Assembly: GCA_027604005.1 (NCBI GenBank)
Contig: JADGJT010000123.1
Coordinates: forward strand, 1 to 55,532
DNA length: 55,532 bases
Source: Dinochytrium kinnereticum
Lineage: Eukaryota; Chytridiomycota; Chytridiomycetes; Chytridiales; Chytridiaceae
Reading direction: 5' to 3'
Each line of letters starts with the position of its first letter. The stretch's first letter is position 1. This document shows positions 44,780-55,532 of this stretch, piece by piece. The notes under the pieces were generated by a model. That model did no database searches. It was not told the DNA's origin and worked only from the letters and a program-made list of their open reading frames with translations. The translations under genes were made by a program, and so were the position numbers.

Positions 44780-45438
44780 AGCATTTGATGCCTCTTGATG
44801 TTTTTGGCCGCGGTTTTTTGTTTGAAAACTTCCTCTTCTTGTTAACTTTGTGTTGAATACTTATTGTTTTCTTCCATGATCCTTGTGTAGTCTTTTTTCT
44901 CTGCTTTTCTCCCCCTTGCACTTTTTCTCCCTGTGCCGTGAGTTGAGACGATCCAATGCGGATGCCCGTGTTGTTTGCGCCTTGTAGTATGAGAGAGAAA
45001 ATTGAAAATAGGAAGAAGTGATGCTTTATGTGTTGTTGTTGTTGCCTCTCTTTGTTTCCTTGTTGTTGCTGGGGTGGGGGTTTGGATGCGTTTTTCTTTA
45101 TAATTGTTTTGGGCGTGTTTGATTGAGGTGATGCTGCAGCGGGTTGTTGATGTTTGTTTGATCCTCTTGCCACTCTTCCTTCCTTCCCTCCCTCCCTCCT
45201 CCCTTTCATCCCACTCTGTAAACAAAGTGGTTGAAACCCCGGTTGCTTTTCTTTCTTTCTTTTTTTATTTTTATTTTTTATGCAAAAGGAAAAATAGAGG
45301 TCTCGTATTACTTGAAAAATATCTTGAAAGCTGCTGTGAGTGAGATATCTCCAGGAATATTGTCTATTTGCTGTTTGTTATTCGCTGAATTGTCTGTCCA
45401 ACACCACACCTCAACCACCACCACCACCACACCCATCC
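44780..45438. other. Beta-tubulin 3' region and SCAPER upstream region
   Basis: This T-rich spacer between a stop and the next start in the same orientation has CCTT/CCCT runs near 45175-45210 and CCA repeats just before the SCAPER start. No gene is seen. The minus-strand frames are low-complexity shadows. Confidence 0.5.
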
Positions 45439-48400
45439 ATGTCTGGCACTGCGTTTGCCCCAATAACAACACCCAACGCACCTGCTGCTGACCGTCCAGA
45501 GTTTGAGTTCGCCTTTGCCGTGCTTGGGAGGTGGGGCTGCCTGACCTTGCTTGCCTTTAGTTGGCTGGTGCTGCTGCTTGACTGACTTTTGTGGTTGGTA
45601 GATGTCTGGAGGAGCTGCAGAGACTGTGCGCTGAGGCTAGGACGGCGAATGGGTGTGATAGGATTGCTGTCGTGCTTTGTGAGTATGTGGATAAGTTTGA
45701 GCAGGTTTGTTTCGGGGTTTCTCTAATGTGTTTGGGGAGGGGGGGTGTTTTGTTCTTTTTGTTTTCTTTGACCGGGTTGGAAGAGGGTACTCCCTTCGTG
45801 GTCTCTTTTTTGGGGGGTTTTTGGGTGGGGTGCTGGGATGTTGGGCTTTTGTGAATGAACGTCTTTGCTTTCTCTTGACTTTGCCGTCAAGGTTATATGA
45901 GGGTAGTTATTGGCATCGTCATGGGAAGTCGGGGCCGTTCTTGTTCTTGTTGAAGAGAAACGATGCTCCCACCGCCGTCCACACTCCAACCCCTCTCACC
46001 TTCCCTTCCCACGCACACACGTCTGACACGGTACCCTCCCAAAAGATAAAGATGGACAAGACAAGCACCCTCTCCTCCCACGATTACGGCGCTTGGACCC
46101 GCACAAGCCCTTACAACCTTCATCACTCCACCTCCCCGTTTGCCTTTCCTGATCCTCATTCTCGCCCACAGACGTCGCTTCTGCTGAGCGCTGTCAGTGG
46201 GGTGTCGAGCTCGTCGTTGTTTGGGTACATGAGACCTGATTTTGTCTCTTCTGAGACGCATTCGCCGAGGTTGGGGGCGTCGCCGGTTGAGGAGGGGGGG
46301 TTGAGGTTTACGAGGAAGAGGACGTTGAGTTGGGCTGATATGTGAGATTTGTTTTTTTTTTTTTTTTGTTTATTTGTTTGTTTGTTTGTTTCTTTTTTTT
46401 TTTCTTCTTCTTTTTTCTTCTTCTGTTTGTGATGGGTGTTTTGGTTTGCTGGTGTGCTTTTATGTGTGCTGATCTTTTTTTTTTTTTTTTTGTGTTTGTG
46501 TTTTCATCTTCTTTGATTGATGGGCTTTGCGCATGTGTAGAATCTCACCTGGATCTGCGAGGTTTGATCTTCCAGCTCGGTTGATGTCTCCACCAGTTTT
46601 CAAGAAGGCTCCGACGGATGCTTTGGAGTTGAAGAGGAAGCAGGTTTGTGGGGACCATTTTTTTTTCTCTCTCTCATTTTCTTTTTCTTCGTGTGATTCT
46701 TTAAACGTTTTTATTCTTAATGAGCGAACCTTTTTTTTTTTTTTCTTTTCTTCTTTCTCCTTTTTCTCTTTGTTTGGTTTAGGAAAAGGCGCAGGAATTG
46801 AGAGACAGCTTGCTTGTTGATAAGACGGCAAGGTTGAGGTCTAAGGCTGAGAGAGCGCAGGCTAGGAAGATGGTTTTGCTTGAGCAGCAGAAGATTTTGA
46901 GGGAGAGCATTGAGGAGAAGCAGGCCAAGGCTGAGAAGGTGTGTTTGTTTTTCCTCCAACCCCGAGCTTGGGAATGAGCAGAACATTATCATTACTTTTT
47001 TTATTTGTGTTTTTTTTTCATATTTAATTTTTATTATGGTGTTTGGGAGGGTTGCTTTTGATTCATGACAGTTTTTTTTTATTTGTTTTTTGTTTTTAAC
47101 ATTGTTTTCTTCATTCTCTTGCTATCGGTGGACGGCAAACTAATCATACCTTAGTTAAGAGAACTTTTCCTCAAAAGCATCCAGGATAAAGCCAAGGAAG
47201 AGAGTCAAAAACTGGATGAAATCGCCTACATTAGCGCTCAAAAGTAACCAGCCTGCTCTTCTCCCCTCCCCTTACTGCCCTCCTCTTCATCTTTTCAAAC
47301 GTCTTACCCTATTCCTCCCTTTAAACCTCAAAAAAAAAAAAAAAATTAAAAACTCACATCACAACACATCTCTCTCTCTCTCCACCACCACCTCCTCAGC
47401 ATCGAAAACCGGAAAATTGAAGTCGCCCAACGCCACCTCGACTCTGAAGCTCGCCGCCAGGAGATTGAAGAAGAGCGTCAGCGGAAGCTGTCCGGCACTG
47501 CGGCGCTTCAGGAGGCTGCGAATGGACGGCGGAAGCAGCAGGAGGCGGAACGACTTGCGAAGCTTGCGAGGGATGAGGGGAAGAAGAGGGAGATGGAGGC
47601 TAGGAGAGAGAGGGAGAGGAGGGAGAATTTGGAGAGGAAGGTTGCTGTTCGGGAGGAGAAGGTTTGGCGGGGTTGTTTTTGTTTTGTTTTTTTTTTGACG
47701 GATTTCCCCGTTCTTTTTTCTTTCTTCTTTCTATTCTCTGTTTTTTTGTTTTTGTTTGGCTTTTGGGTGGTGGTGTGAAGGGAGGTTTGGGTTTGGTTCT
47801 GATGTTTCTTTTTTCTTTTTTTTTTGGCTTCTTCTTCTTCTTCCTGTTAAAAATAACTGTAGATGCGTCGAATGGCCGAGATGAAGAGCCTCAAAATGGC
47901 TGAAGAGGAGGAAATGGTAAAAAGCAACAATAACGAAATCCACCCACCGGCCCCTTGCCCCTCCATCTTTACTCATCAATCAGCTAACCCCCACCCCTTA
48001 TCCAAACCCACCTCATTGACCACAAACCCAAAACTTTAGCGACGCGAGCTCCACGCCAAGCTCCGCACCAAACTCGAGCGTGGGTCCCACCGCCACACCC
48101 TCCTCATTCAAGCCAAGCAAGCCAAGGCGGCCGCTGCGAATCAGAATGCACGAGCTGTTGCGAGGATGGCGCAGATTGCTAGGAGAACCCCGGAGCTTTT
48201 TGGGAGGAGTTTTGGGGAGGAGGTTGCTTGCGGGGAGGAGGAGGAGGAGGGTGGAAGGGAGGGAAGGGAGAGGTTTGATTTTTCGATGGGGGTTTTTGTT
48301 AGTTTGGTTGGGTTGGGGAGGAGGGAGGGTATGGTCCTTTTTTCTTTTTTCTTTTTTCTTCTCTTTTTTTTTCGTTGTTTGGGTTGGGGGTGAGGAGGGA

Positions 48401-50976
48401 GGCGTTGTTGAGAGGTTGCCTGGGGATCTCGGTTTTGTCGTCTAACATTTTTTATCTTTGTACATCTGCAGTTAAAACCGTACCCATACCTATCCGCGAT
48501 AAAACCTCTAAACGCCGTGCGAAGAAAATCCGTCAGGTAAACCCTCCCCTTTTCCATACTTCAAACCCCACACACCCACATCCACTTCAAATCTAACCTC
48601 TCCCTCCCCCTTTCCTTCCTTCCCCTCCCCCCCCACCAAAAAACAATTTGAAAAACAGCGACTCCAAAACTCCTCCGCCGATTACACCTACATCCCTAAA
48701 ACCCTGCACCCCTCCGACCTCCCGAAAACGCCACTCCAGCATCACCTTGAGCATATGACAGCGTTGATCTGGACGTGCAGACGACGGGGGAGCGCGACGG
48801 AGAGTGAGCTTGGGGTGCTGGATGGGGTGCTTGGGGAGGTTGGGAGGGGTCTTGAGGGGGGGGATGAGAATGATTTGACTTTGGTTTGGGGGACTGGGGC
48901 TTTGGAGGCGCTTGTTGGGGTTGGGGAGGTTGCGGGGGTTTGGTATAGGTTTGTTTATTTCTGCTTTTTTTTGGGGGGGGGGGTTGGGGTCAGGGGTCAG
49001 GGATTTGTCTTTTTAGTTCATCATGCCTAACCACCCTAACGAACCTTTCTTCCCCCCCCCCCTTCCCCTCGATGGTTTTTCGCGCACTCTCTCGATGACA
49101 AGCACCCTTCAAAAATCGACCCACATCCTCCTCCTCTCGTGCGCGTCCGAAGCGAACAAGGAACACCTTCTCATCTCGCCTGATGCGCTTGCGCTTGATG
49201 TTTCGGAGTTGCTTGTGAGGTTGTTGGTTGGGTTGTCTGGGGTTGAGGGGGCAAATCATGAGGGCATGATTTTGACGGCTTCGGTGTTGGATTTGGTGAG
49301 GATTTTGGTTAGGTTTGAGGAGGGGGTTGGGGGTGAGGTTGAGAGGGGGAAGGAGGATGTTGTGAGGTGGGGTTTCTTTCTCTCTTTTTTATTTTTTATT
49401 TTTATTTTTTTTGGGTTATTTGGTAGTCTTTTGTAAGGAGTGTTTTTTTTTTCTGCTTGCTGATTATTATTTTTTTCCTTCGTGGGTTGGTGTATGATAC
49501 AGTTACCTTTTATGCATTGACGTGATGGATAAGATTCGTGACGTGTTCATGTCGGTTCATGGACCTTTGACAGAGGCTCAGCTTCCAATCATTATCTTTC
49601 TTCAAAGATGTTTGGCGTTTGTTGAAGCCATCTGCGTTGTTCGGAGACCAGAGTGAGTTGCTGCTTCTTTTTTTTCTTTCTCTCTCCTACTTTTCTTTGA
49701 AGTTGAGAAAAAGAACCCCGTCAACTCCAAGCAAACCTCAACATTAACCGCCCCTTCTTTTTCCTTCCTCCTCCTTTTCTTGTCTTCCGAATGTCTTTAT
49801 GTTAGTTCCACCCCCATCACAACCCCTCAACGAGATCCCATGTCTCTGGCCGTGGTTGCTGCCATGAGAAAGTGTGACTTTTTGGACGTGCTTGTGACTT
49901 TGATGGCTGCGCTTGTTTTGTCGACGGCGAGGACAAAGGACGGGGGAGGGGGAGGTGCTGCTGGGGGAGGGGGGTTGAGTTTTGGAGGAGGGGGTGGGGA
50001 GACGGGTGTCTCGGAGGGGGTTGTGGAGGTGAGTTTGGGGGCGTTTAGAGTGTTTAATCTGGTTTGTGGATTGGATCTGAGGATGGTGCAGGTGGGTTGA
50101 TTTTCTTTTTTTTTTTTTTTTTGTTGGTTTTTTGTTTGGGGGTTTTCTGGTGGTTGGATTTTGTTTTTGTGTTTTCAAGTCCCTTTTTTTAATTTCTATT
50201 TTTTATAGTCTGTCTTGGCTTCAGAGACGATCCAGTTCCAGTTCTTCCACCTCGCGGTGTTTTGGATCCAAACATGGACCTCATGGACCCGCGACAACAT
50301 CTCCAAAGCACCAACACCACCCCCTCCCACCTCCGAGTCCACCACGACCCCATCCACGCCTCCCTTCCCCCGCCACACCCACCTCCTCCACGAGCTCCTC
50401 CTCCTCCTTGGTCACGCATGCCTCGACAGCCCTTCCAATCAATCCATCCTTCGATTTGTGACGGGCCCACCGAATGAGACCAGCAGCGGTGCGGAGGGTG
50501 GAGGCGGAGCGACGGTTCTGATACAGATGATCGTGACGGCGCTGCCGTTCAGGTATTTTTGCTTGCCGGCGTTGAGGGAGGTTGTGTTTTTGACGATCGC
50601 TGTTGGGTGTGATGGGGATGCTGGGAATGTTGCGGTTGTGAATGAGGAGATGGATCTGGGTATGGTTGTTGGGTGGTTGAGGGGGTTGTTGCTTGTGTGT
50701 CGGGAGGAGGGGGTAGGGGGTGGTGGGGAGGTTGCTGTTGCTGCTGAGGGGGGTGGGGGTGCTGGGATGGAGGCTGATGGGAGGCGGAGGCGGATGGCTG
50801 GTGAGGAGGAGGAGGATATGATGGTGGATGTTGGGGATGATGGGGAGGATGCGATGGAGGTTGGGAGGATGGCGATGGTGCGGAGGGTGAGGGCAGAGAG
50901 GAGGTTGCCTGTTGAGCGGTGGGAGGAGGTGGCCAGTGCGCTTGAGCAGGCGATGGGGTCAGGAGTGGAGCGGTGA
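45439..50976 (+). CDS. SCAPER homologue (cyclin A-associated ER protein)
   Basis: Fifteen exons give 1118 aa: 45439-45530, 45602-45704, 45956-46341, 46541-46643, 46783-46938, 47155-47243, 47400-47661, 47863-47916, 48040-48328, 48472-48536, 48659-48948, 49103-49366, 49503-49652, 49806-50091, 50209-50976. The N-terminal FAFAVLGRCLEELQRLCAEA, with LCEYVDKFEQ, matches the SCAPER_N helix pair; KRTLSWADI parallels its SWGDI segment. A long charged coiled coil follows (LRELFLKSIQDKAKEESQKL, DEIAYISAQNIENRK). The C-terminal helical half contains SYLLCIDVMDKIRDVFMSVH and HLAVFWIQTWTSW. In animals SCAPER is ER-associated and microtubule-linked, and its loss causes ciliary disease. The animal C2H2 zinc finger is not seen. 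The exon 3 acceptor is ambiguous (alternative at 45929). Confidence 0.88.
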
Positions 50977-52757
50977 TGTTTTGTTGATGTGTGTATTTAT
51001 TATTTATTATTCAAAAGACAATAGTAATGATGATATGATATGATATTATTATCAATAATATGTATGTAATAATATCTATAACTGAAAAAAGGATTATTAA
51101 TTGCTACTAATAATCCCCCCAAAAACTTGGCCGACCTTCAATTAGAGCCCAAAAAGCAAACAAAAACATCTCCTTTGCTGAGATGCTGGTGTGGGAGTAG
51201 TTGGGGTTTACAAGTGAATTGAATTTCATGGTGGCGGGGAATATGTTGCAATCCCAATGTATATACTAGATTGTCATTGAGAATTCTGACAATCTTGGCT
51301 TTGGATATTTTTAAGTTCTGGCACCTCTGCTGATAAGAAACAACACCTGCGCGCGCTGCCCGCAAGAAAGCATATGCTAAACGACGTAGCATTCGTGATG
51401 GTACGATCATTCATCGCCACTATTATTTACAGGTATGAATAGATTTTCTAGAAAGAATCAAAAAAAACAAAAAACATTGATAGTGCTGTATAGGCTGAAT
51501 CAGAGGACTGCTCTGATAATTACTCTGTCTATGTGAGGATGATATACAAATAAAATACACGCAATTTTCAGAAGAGGTATCGCACTCAGATTCTCCTTTC
51601 TCTATCCAACTCAAGGGAGGTATTAATAATGAGCAAACCCAGCACAATGAGTGAGGCACAGCCAAGAACGGATTGGATTGTCCGAATGTGATGAAATCTA
51701 TAAAGTTAACACATTTCCAAGCTATAAATTATTCTCAACCAAATTGACCATTCCCAAATTTGAGAACTAATTATTATTTATTTTTTTTTTCTGGGAGAAG
51801 TAGTGGGAGGTCATGTTATCATTTTTCTTCCAAAGCTTCATTGCGAGTTGGAAGAGACCTTTAGTGGAAAGGGCAGTAAAAGGGACGACACAAGAGAGGA
51901 TTGAAGCAGCAGCTTGTTTTTTTAAAAACGATGAAAAGTGTAGGAGTGGAGTCCAAATGCTGTTAGTCAAGCAACGGCAACACCATCCAGCGCAAGAAAT
52001 GTTGATGCAGCAGGGTCTGTCTTTGAACTGACACAATTGATAATTGAAGTATTGCAAGTAGGTGACACAGGAACATCAGGGCCAAGGAAAGTGAGAAATG
52101 CGTGTGTTTGTTGGTTGGATTTTCACTCTCCAAAGGAAATAATAAATAATAAATAATAATAATAATTGCATGCATGCAGTAAGGGAGGGACGGTGGAAGG
52201 TGGAAGGTGTGTTTCAACCATAAAGTATCTACCACATATACTGGTTTCTACCCTGTCTTGGTTCTTAAGTTATTTCTTTTATTTCTTTTATTCATTTGTT
52301 GTTATTGGCCTGTTTTTCTTCCAAACTGCAGACTGACGGACGGTAGGCTCCCTTTCCCTCCCTCCTGCCTGGCGCACTGCTCCCGATCGACGACCGACGG
52401 CCTGCCCATGGACCCATGGACCCATGGATGGATGGATGGGTGGGTGGATGGATGGATGGATGATGGGTGGATGCATGGATGCATGAATGCAACAGGAGGT
52501 TGCTGATCAAACAGCTTCCTTTCCTCTCTCTCTCCTGGGAGACGGCATCAACAGGGGCAGAGGGGATCCCATCACTGTCCAGTCCATGCGTTCATCCAAC
52601 ACAAGGATGCCATCGCCATCACATTCCATCTCTTAATTCGCTCACTCATCTTTCTCACTCTTGTTTTCCTCCACAACCCCTGGCCAGCAGACAAGGGAAG
52701 AAACTTCAAGAGAAAAAAAAAAAAAGTAAACAAACAGAAACAACTTGCCCTCTCGCC
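50977..52757. other. 1.8-kb spacer upstream of SHO1
   Basis: The first part is AT-rich and contains a minus-strand open frame at 51138-51410 with no family resemblance. The middle has scattered short frames, and the end has GGAT-type tandem repeats and a C/T-rich leader. No gene is supported. Confidence 0.45.
52407..52490. repeat. (ATGG/GGAT)n tandem repeat
   Basis: Tandem ATGGATGG, GGTG and GATG tetranucleotide units, with a few variants, lie about 270 bp upstream of the SHO1 start. Confidence 0.85.
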
Positions 52758-54223
52758 ATGCCCGGCAACATTCGAAACCTCACCTCTAATCTCCCCATTC
52801 TTGGTCTTCTGGGTGCCTCCTTTGTGAGTTTCCCTTTCTTGCTTTCCAACATAAGACGAGGACTTGCTTGTCCTCAGCCCCAACCACATGCATCTTCTGG
52901 TCTTGGTCTTCCTGACACTTTTTTCTGTCGGTTGCAGCTTGGGTGGTTCCTGACCTTTGTGGGAGCCTGCGTCATCAGCTCACAGACGACCGTTTACCAA
53001 GTCATCTGGTTCTTTGTCTGCTATCACCTTGTCCTCATCCTCGGGCTCACCGCTTCCATCGTCTATGATGCTGTTGCTCCTCACAGGCTTGTGGTGAGTT
53101 ATTGCTCTTATGAAAGGATGTCAAAAGAGAAAAGAGCAACATCATTCAAACGAAACCGAATCCTTTTTTTTAAAACGCCTCTTTCCTCGTTTTTTCTCTC
53201 TCTTGTTTATTTATTGTTCATCCAGATCACCGCCTTCCTCGTCTCTGGTTTCGTCTGGACCGTGGACGCCCTCACTGCCGCAACCCCCGCAGCCCCCGCA
53301 AGCGGCCCTGCCACCATCGTTGCGGGCAACATCTTCCTTGTCCTCTCCTACATCCCGCTAATCATCATCTTCGCCTCTGACGACTCCTCCCCCATCTCCG
53401 CCATCGCCCCAACCGTTTTTGGGGACTCCCAGACCTCCCTCCCTTCCGCAAACCCCTCTGCGGGTTTCTTTGGCGTGTTCACCAAATCCGCTAACCCCCA
53501 GGCGTCCCCCGCCTCCTCGTCATTCACCGCTGTGCCCGTGCCCGCTGCTCCCGTCAATGTGCCCATGCAGGGCATGCCTTATTCATCGGCGGCTGCCGGC
53601 GCTTACGAGGCTCCTCAGCCCCACCCGGCGGCTACGGCTTCGTTTGCTGCTGTCCCTTCGGCTCCGGCTCCTCCTTCCGCGGGCGCGTATGCTCAGCCGC
53701 AGAGTGCTCCGGCGGTGGCGGCGCCTGCTGCTGCTGTCACTGTTCCTGCAAGTATCGCGCCCGCGAGTGCGGCTGCGCCTGCTCCTGTGCAGTTTGTGTG
53801 TAAGGCTAAGGCTCTTTACAGCTGTGAGTAGAAGCGCATATCTCTGGTTGCTTTCCCTTTTGTTATTCTTTTGGCGGTCGGGAAGGTGGAAGCGTGGAGT
53901 TAACCTTTTCTTTTCTTCTGTTATGTAGACACCGCCAACCCCGAGGACCCGAAAGAGATCTCGTTCAGCAAGGGAGACGTGCTTGAGATTCTTGACAATA
54001 AGGGCAAGTGGTGGCACGCCCGTCGTATCAACGTTGATGGAACGGATATCGTTGGAATTGCGCCTAGCAACTGTGAGTTTTTTTTTCTCTTTTATATCTC
54101 TGTTTACCCTTATTATTTTTCTCTGCTTTAATCTTTTCATATCATGGTTTCTTCTCTCTTTATTTTCGTGCCTCACCTCATTCTTTTTTTTTTTAAAATT
54201 CTACAGACCTCCAAGTCATCTAA
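52758..54223 (+). CDS. SHO1: Sho1 osmosensor adaptor (four membrane spans plus SH3)
   Basis: Five exons (52758-52823, 52938-53093, 53226-53823, 53929-54072, 54207-54223) give 326 aa. Sho1 is a plasma-membrane adaptor that feeds osmotic and other signals to the HOG and filamentation MAP kinases. Four hydrophobic segments lie in the first 130 residues (LPILGLLGASF, GWFLTFVGACVISS, VIWFFVCYHLVLILGLTASI, then FLVSGFVWTVDAL and NIFLVLSYIPLIIIFAS). A long Ala/Pro-rich linker follows (about 140-260). The C-terminal SH3 domain has the ALYSYTANPEDP start, EISFSKGDVLEI, GKWWHAR and APSNYLQVI. The start ATG MPGNIRNL is preceded by an A-rich leader. Confidence 0.95.
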
Positions 54224-54820
54224 ACAGAATCGTCGTCGATTAGAGCCACTCTTTAACATCCGTTCACTGGCTTTTTGATTTTTTCTCTTTCTTCGGTTTC
54301 TCGCGTTCCCTTTCTTATCGCTTCCCCACTTCCTCTTTTCTCTTCTCTTTTCTTTTTTATTCTTCTTCTTTCTTAGAGATGACTAAAATCGTTTGGTAAC
54401 TTTATCATTCATGTTTGACTGTTTGGAGGGTTTCTTTTCATTGTTCATCGCTTATTATTATGTTGATAGGGGATTTTTTTGGAGGTCTCGCTCGGCCTTT
54501 CCTCTGTTTCAAACACTGCTTTCTTTTTTACTTTTTTTTTCGTGGACCTTTTTTTTTTCTTTCCTTTTTTCTTTTTCTTACGTACTTTTTGTTTCTTCTT
54601 TTTTGTGTTCTGAGAGCCCTTTTGATTGAAAAGTTGAGGGTTGTCTCTTTTCCTTTCCTTTTTTCTTCTTCTTGGGTTTCTTTCCTCTTTTTTGTTTTTA
54701 GCGTGTGGCGATCTTTTATTTCAAATAAAAGAAGATGGATGGAGCTATGATGAATCTTTCATTCTTTTTTTCTTTTTTTTGTTCATTTTCTCTTTCCTTT
54801 TGGGTTTTTTGTAGGGGCAA
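54224..54820. other. T-rich spacer after SHO1
   Basis: The 3' region of SHO1 is strongly T/C-rich. A gene start for the fragment to the right may lie here but none is convincing. Confidence 0.4.
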
Positions 54821-54830
54821 GCGCTGACAT

Positions 54831-55504
54831 TGCTTTCAATCGTGATGATTCTTCTCTGCCCATATCAACCTTGGCGTGGAGCGTGAGTTGATAGAAATTA
54901 TTGGAGGTCACTCATTCTCACCCCTCTCATGATTGCAACGACGCAGACCGTGATTATTTACCGAAATCTGCCGCCAGGATGTTGGATTTAAGCTGTGGGA
55001 CACATACCTCTAGATATCGGGATCATTTTTGGAAGAAGGCTGCATGAATATTTGGGATGCAACACGAGATGGGATTTCGTTCTTCTTCTTGTCTCTTCCA
55101 AGTCTATTCCAGTCACCTCTTCTGTTTTAAACTCCATCGATGGAGACAAAGCACTTGCTTTTATCAGGCATTTGATCTTTACTGGAACGACCACTTGGCA
55201 CCCTCATTCCAAGCCCGCCAAACAGAACGTCAATGAGAACGACTTACCCTCCTTTGCTGCACTCCTTGGGCACACACATTATTGCCATGAAATCGACGAC
55301 GACAAGGTCAATCCAACACTTGACAAGAACTCCGGACCTGGAAGTTTGGAATCCACCGTTCCCAGAGATATAAAACCCGTCTATCGCCCTCAAGTCCCTC
55401 TCTCCAACCCCCCTGCTCCCGACACAAAAGCATCCCATGATATCTGCCCAACAACCCCCCATCCCCCAGCGCCCTACCCCAGAACTGTCAATAGTTTCAG
55501 TTGA
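54831..55504 (+). pseudogene. Possible partial or decayed WD40-like gene at the window edge
   Basis: After a TTTTTTGTAG acceptor, the stretch 54831-54881 reads ASADIAFNRDDSSLPISTLA(WS) and meets a GTGAGT donor. Downstream, one frame reads DVGFKLWDTYL and, across an in-frame TAG, EEGCMNIWDATRDG; both resemble WD-repeat ends. Another frame stays open from 54992 to 55504 (about 170 codons) but has no ATG and ends near the window edge. The pieces do not assemble into one clean model, so this is either a gene whose introns I could not resolve or a decayed copy. Confidence 0.3.
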
Positions 55505-55532
55505 GTCTGTGAAGAATTTATTTCTTTCACGT

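Noticed and set aside
51138..51410. 90-codon minus-strand frame with a basic stretch (MLRRLAYAFLRAARAG)
   Set aside because: No family recognised, AT-rich surroundings, and no supporting exons; left as a spacer.

Overview
The window is nuclear DNA from an intron-rich fungus that very probably builds a flagellum, most likely a chytrid-like (zoosporic) fungus. The fungal signal is SHO1 (four membrane spans plus a C-terminal SH3 domain), BUD22 and a fungal-type TAF1 without an obvious bromodomain. The flagellar signal is a full-length CFAP57/WDR65, a SCAPER homologue and a three-longin protein resembling Fuzzy. Genes carry up to 21 introns. Most introns are 42-150 nt with T-rich tracts, and many have a recognisable CTAAC/CTAAT-like branch site. 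A 10-base N run at 17391-17400 is an assembly gap.

Layout, left to right: a Fuzzy-like longin protein (-), an Erj5-type membrane J protein (+), ADE1 (+), a 79-aa orphan (-), 6-phosphogluconolactonase (+), ribosomal protein eL20 (-), a METTL6-type tRNA m3C methyltransferase (+), SEC13 (+), TAF1 (+), eIF5A (+), NUDCD1 (-), BUD22 (+), a Qb-SNARE (+), a basic repeat protein (-), a KEN/D-box protein (+), an APEX1-type endonuclease (+), a Utp30/RSL1D1 L1-fold protein (-), CFAP57 (+), a mitochondrial orphan (-), a UBAP1-type ESCRT-I subunit (+), a 59-aa membrane protein (-), beta-tubulin (+), SCAPER (+), SHO1 (+), and possible WD40-like debris at the right edge.

The genes are not one pathway. Shared themes are cilia and microtubules (Fuzzy-like, CFAP57, SCAPER, beta-tubulin), membrane traffic (SEC13, Qb-SNARE, UBAP1, Erj5), ribosomes and translation (eL20, eIF5A, BUD22, Utp30-like, METTL6), and transcription, repair and core metabolism (TAF1, APEX1, ADE1, 6PGL). 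Several pairs are divergent with very short spacers: 48 bp, 69 bp and 177 bp between start codons.

All gene models were built by hand from splice-site consensus, reading-phase consistency and remembered family sequences. The phases add up for every multi-exon model listed as complete. The Fuzzy-like and Utp30-like genes lack a resolved first exon. The most notable observations are four GC-AG introns (three with GCATG donors), a probable 3-nt microexon in the METTL6 gene, SEC13 with its start codon alone in an exon, several proteins better known from animals or protists than from yeasts, and five unrecognised genes with coherent structures.
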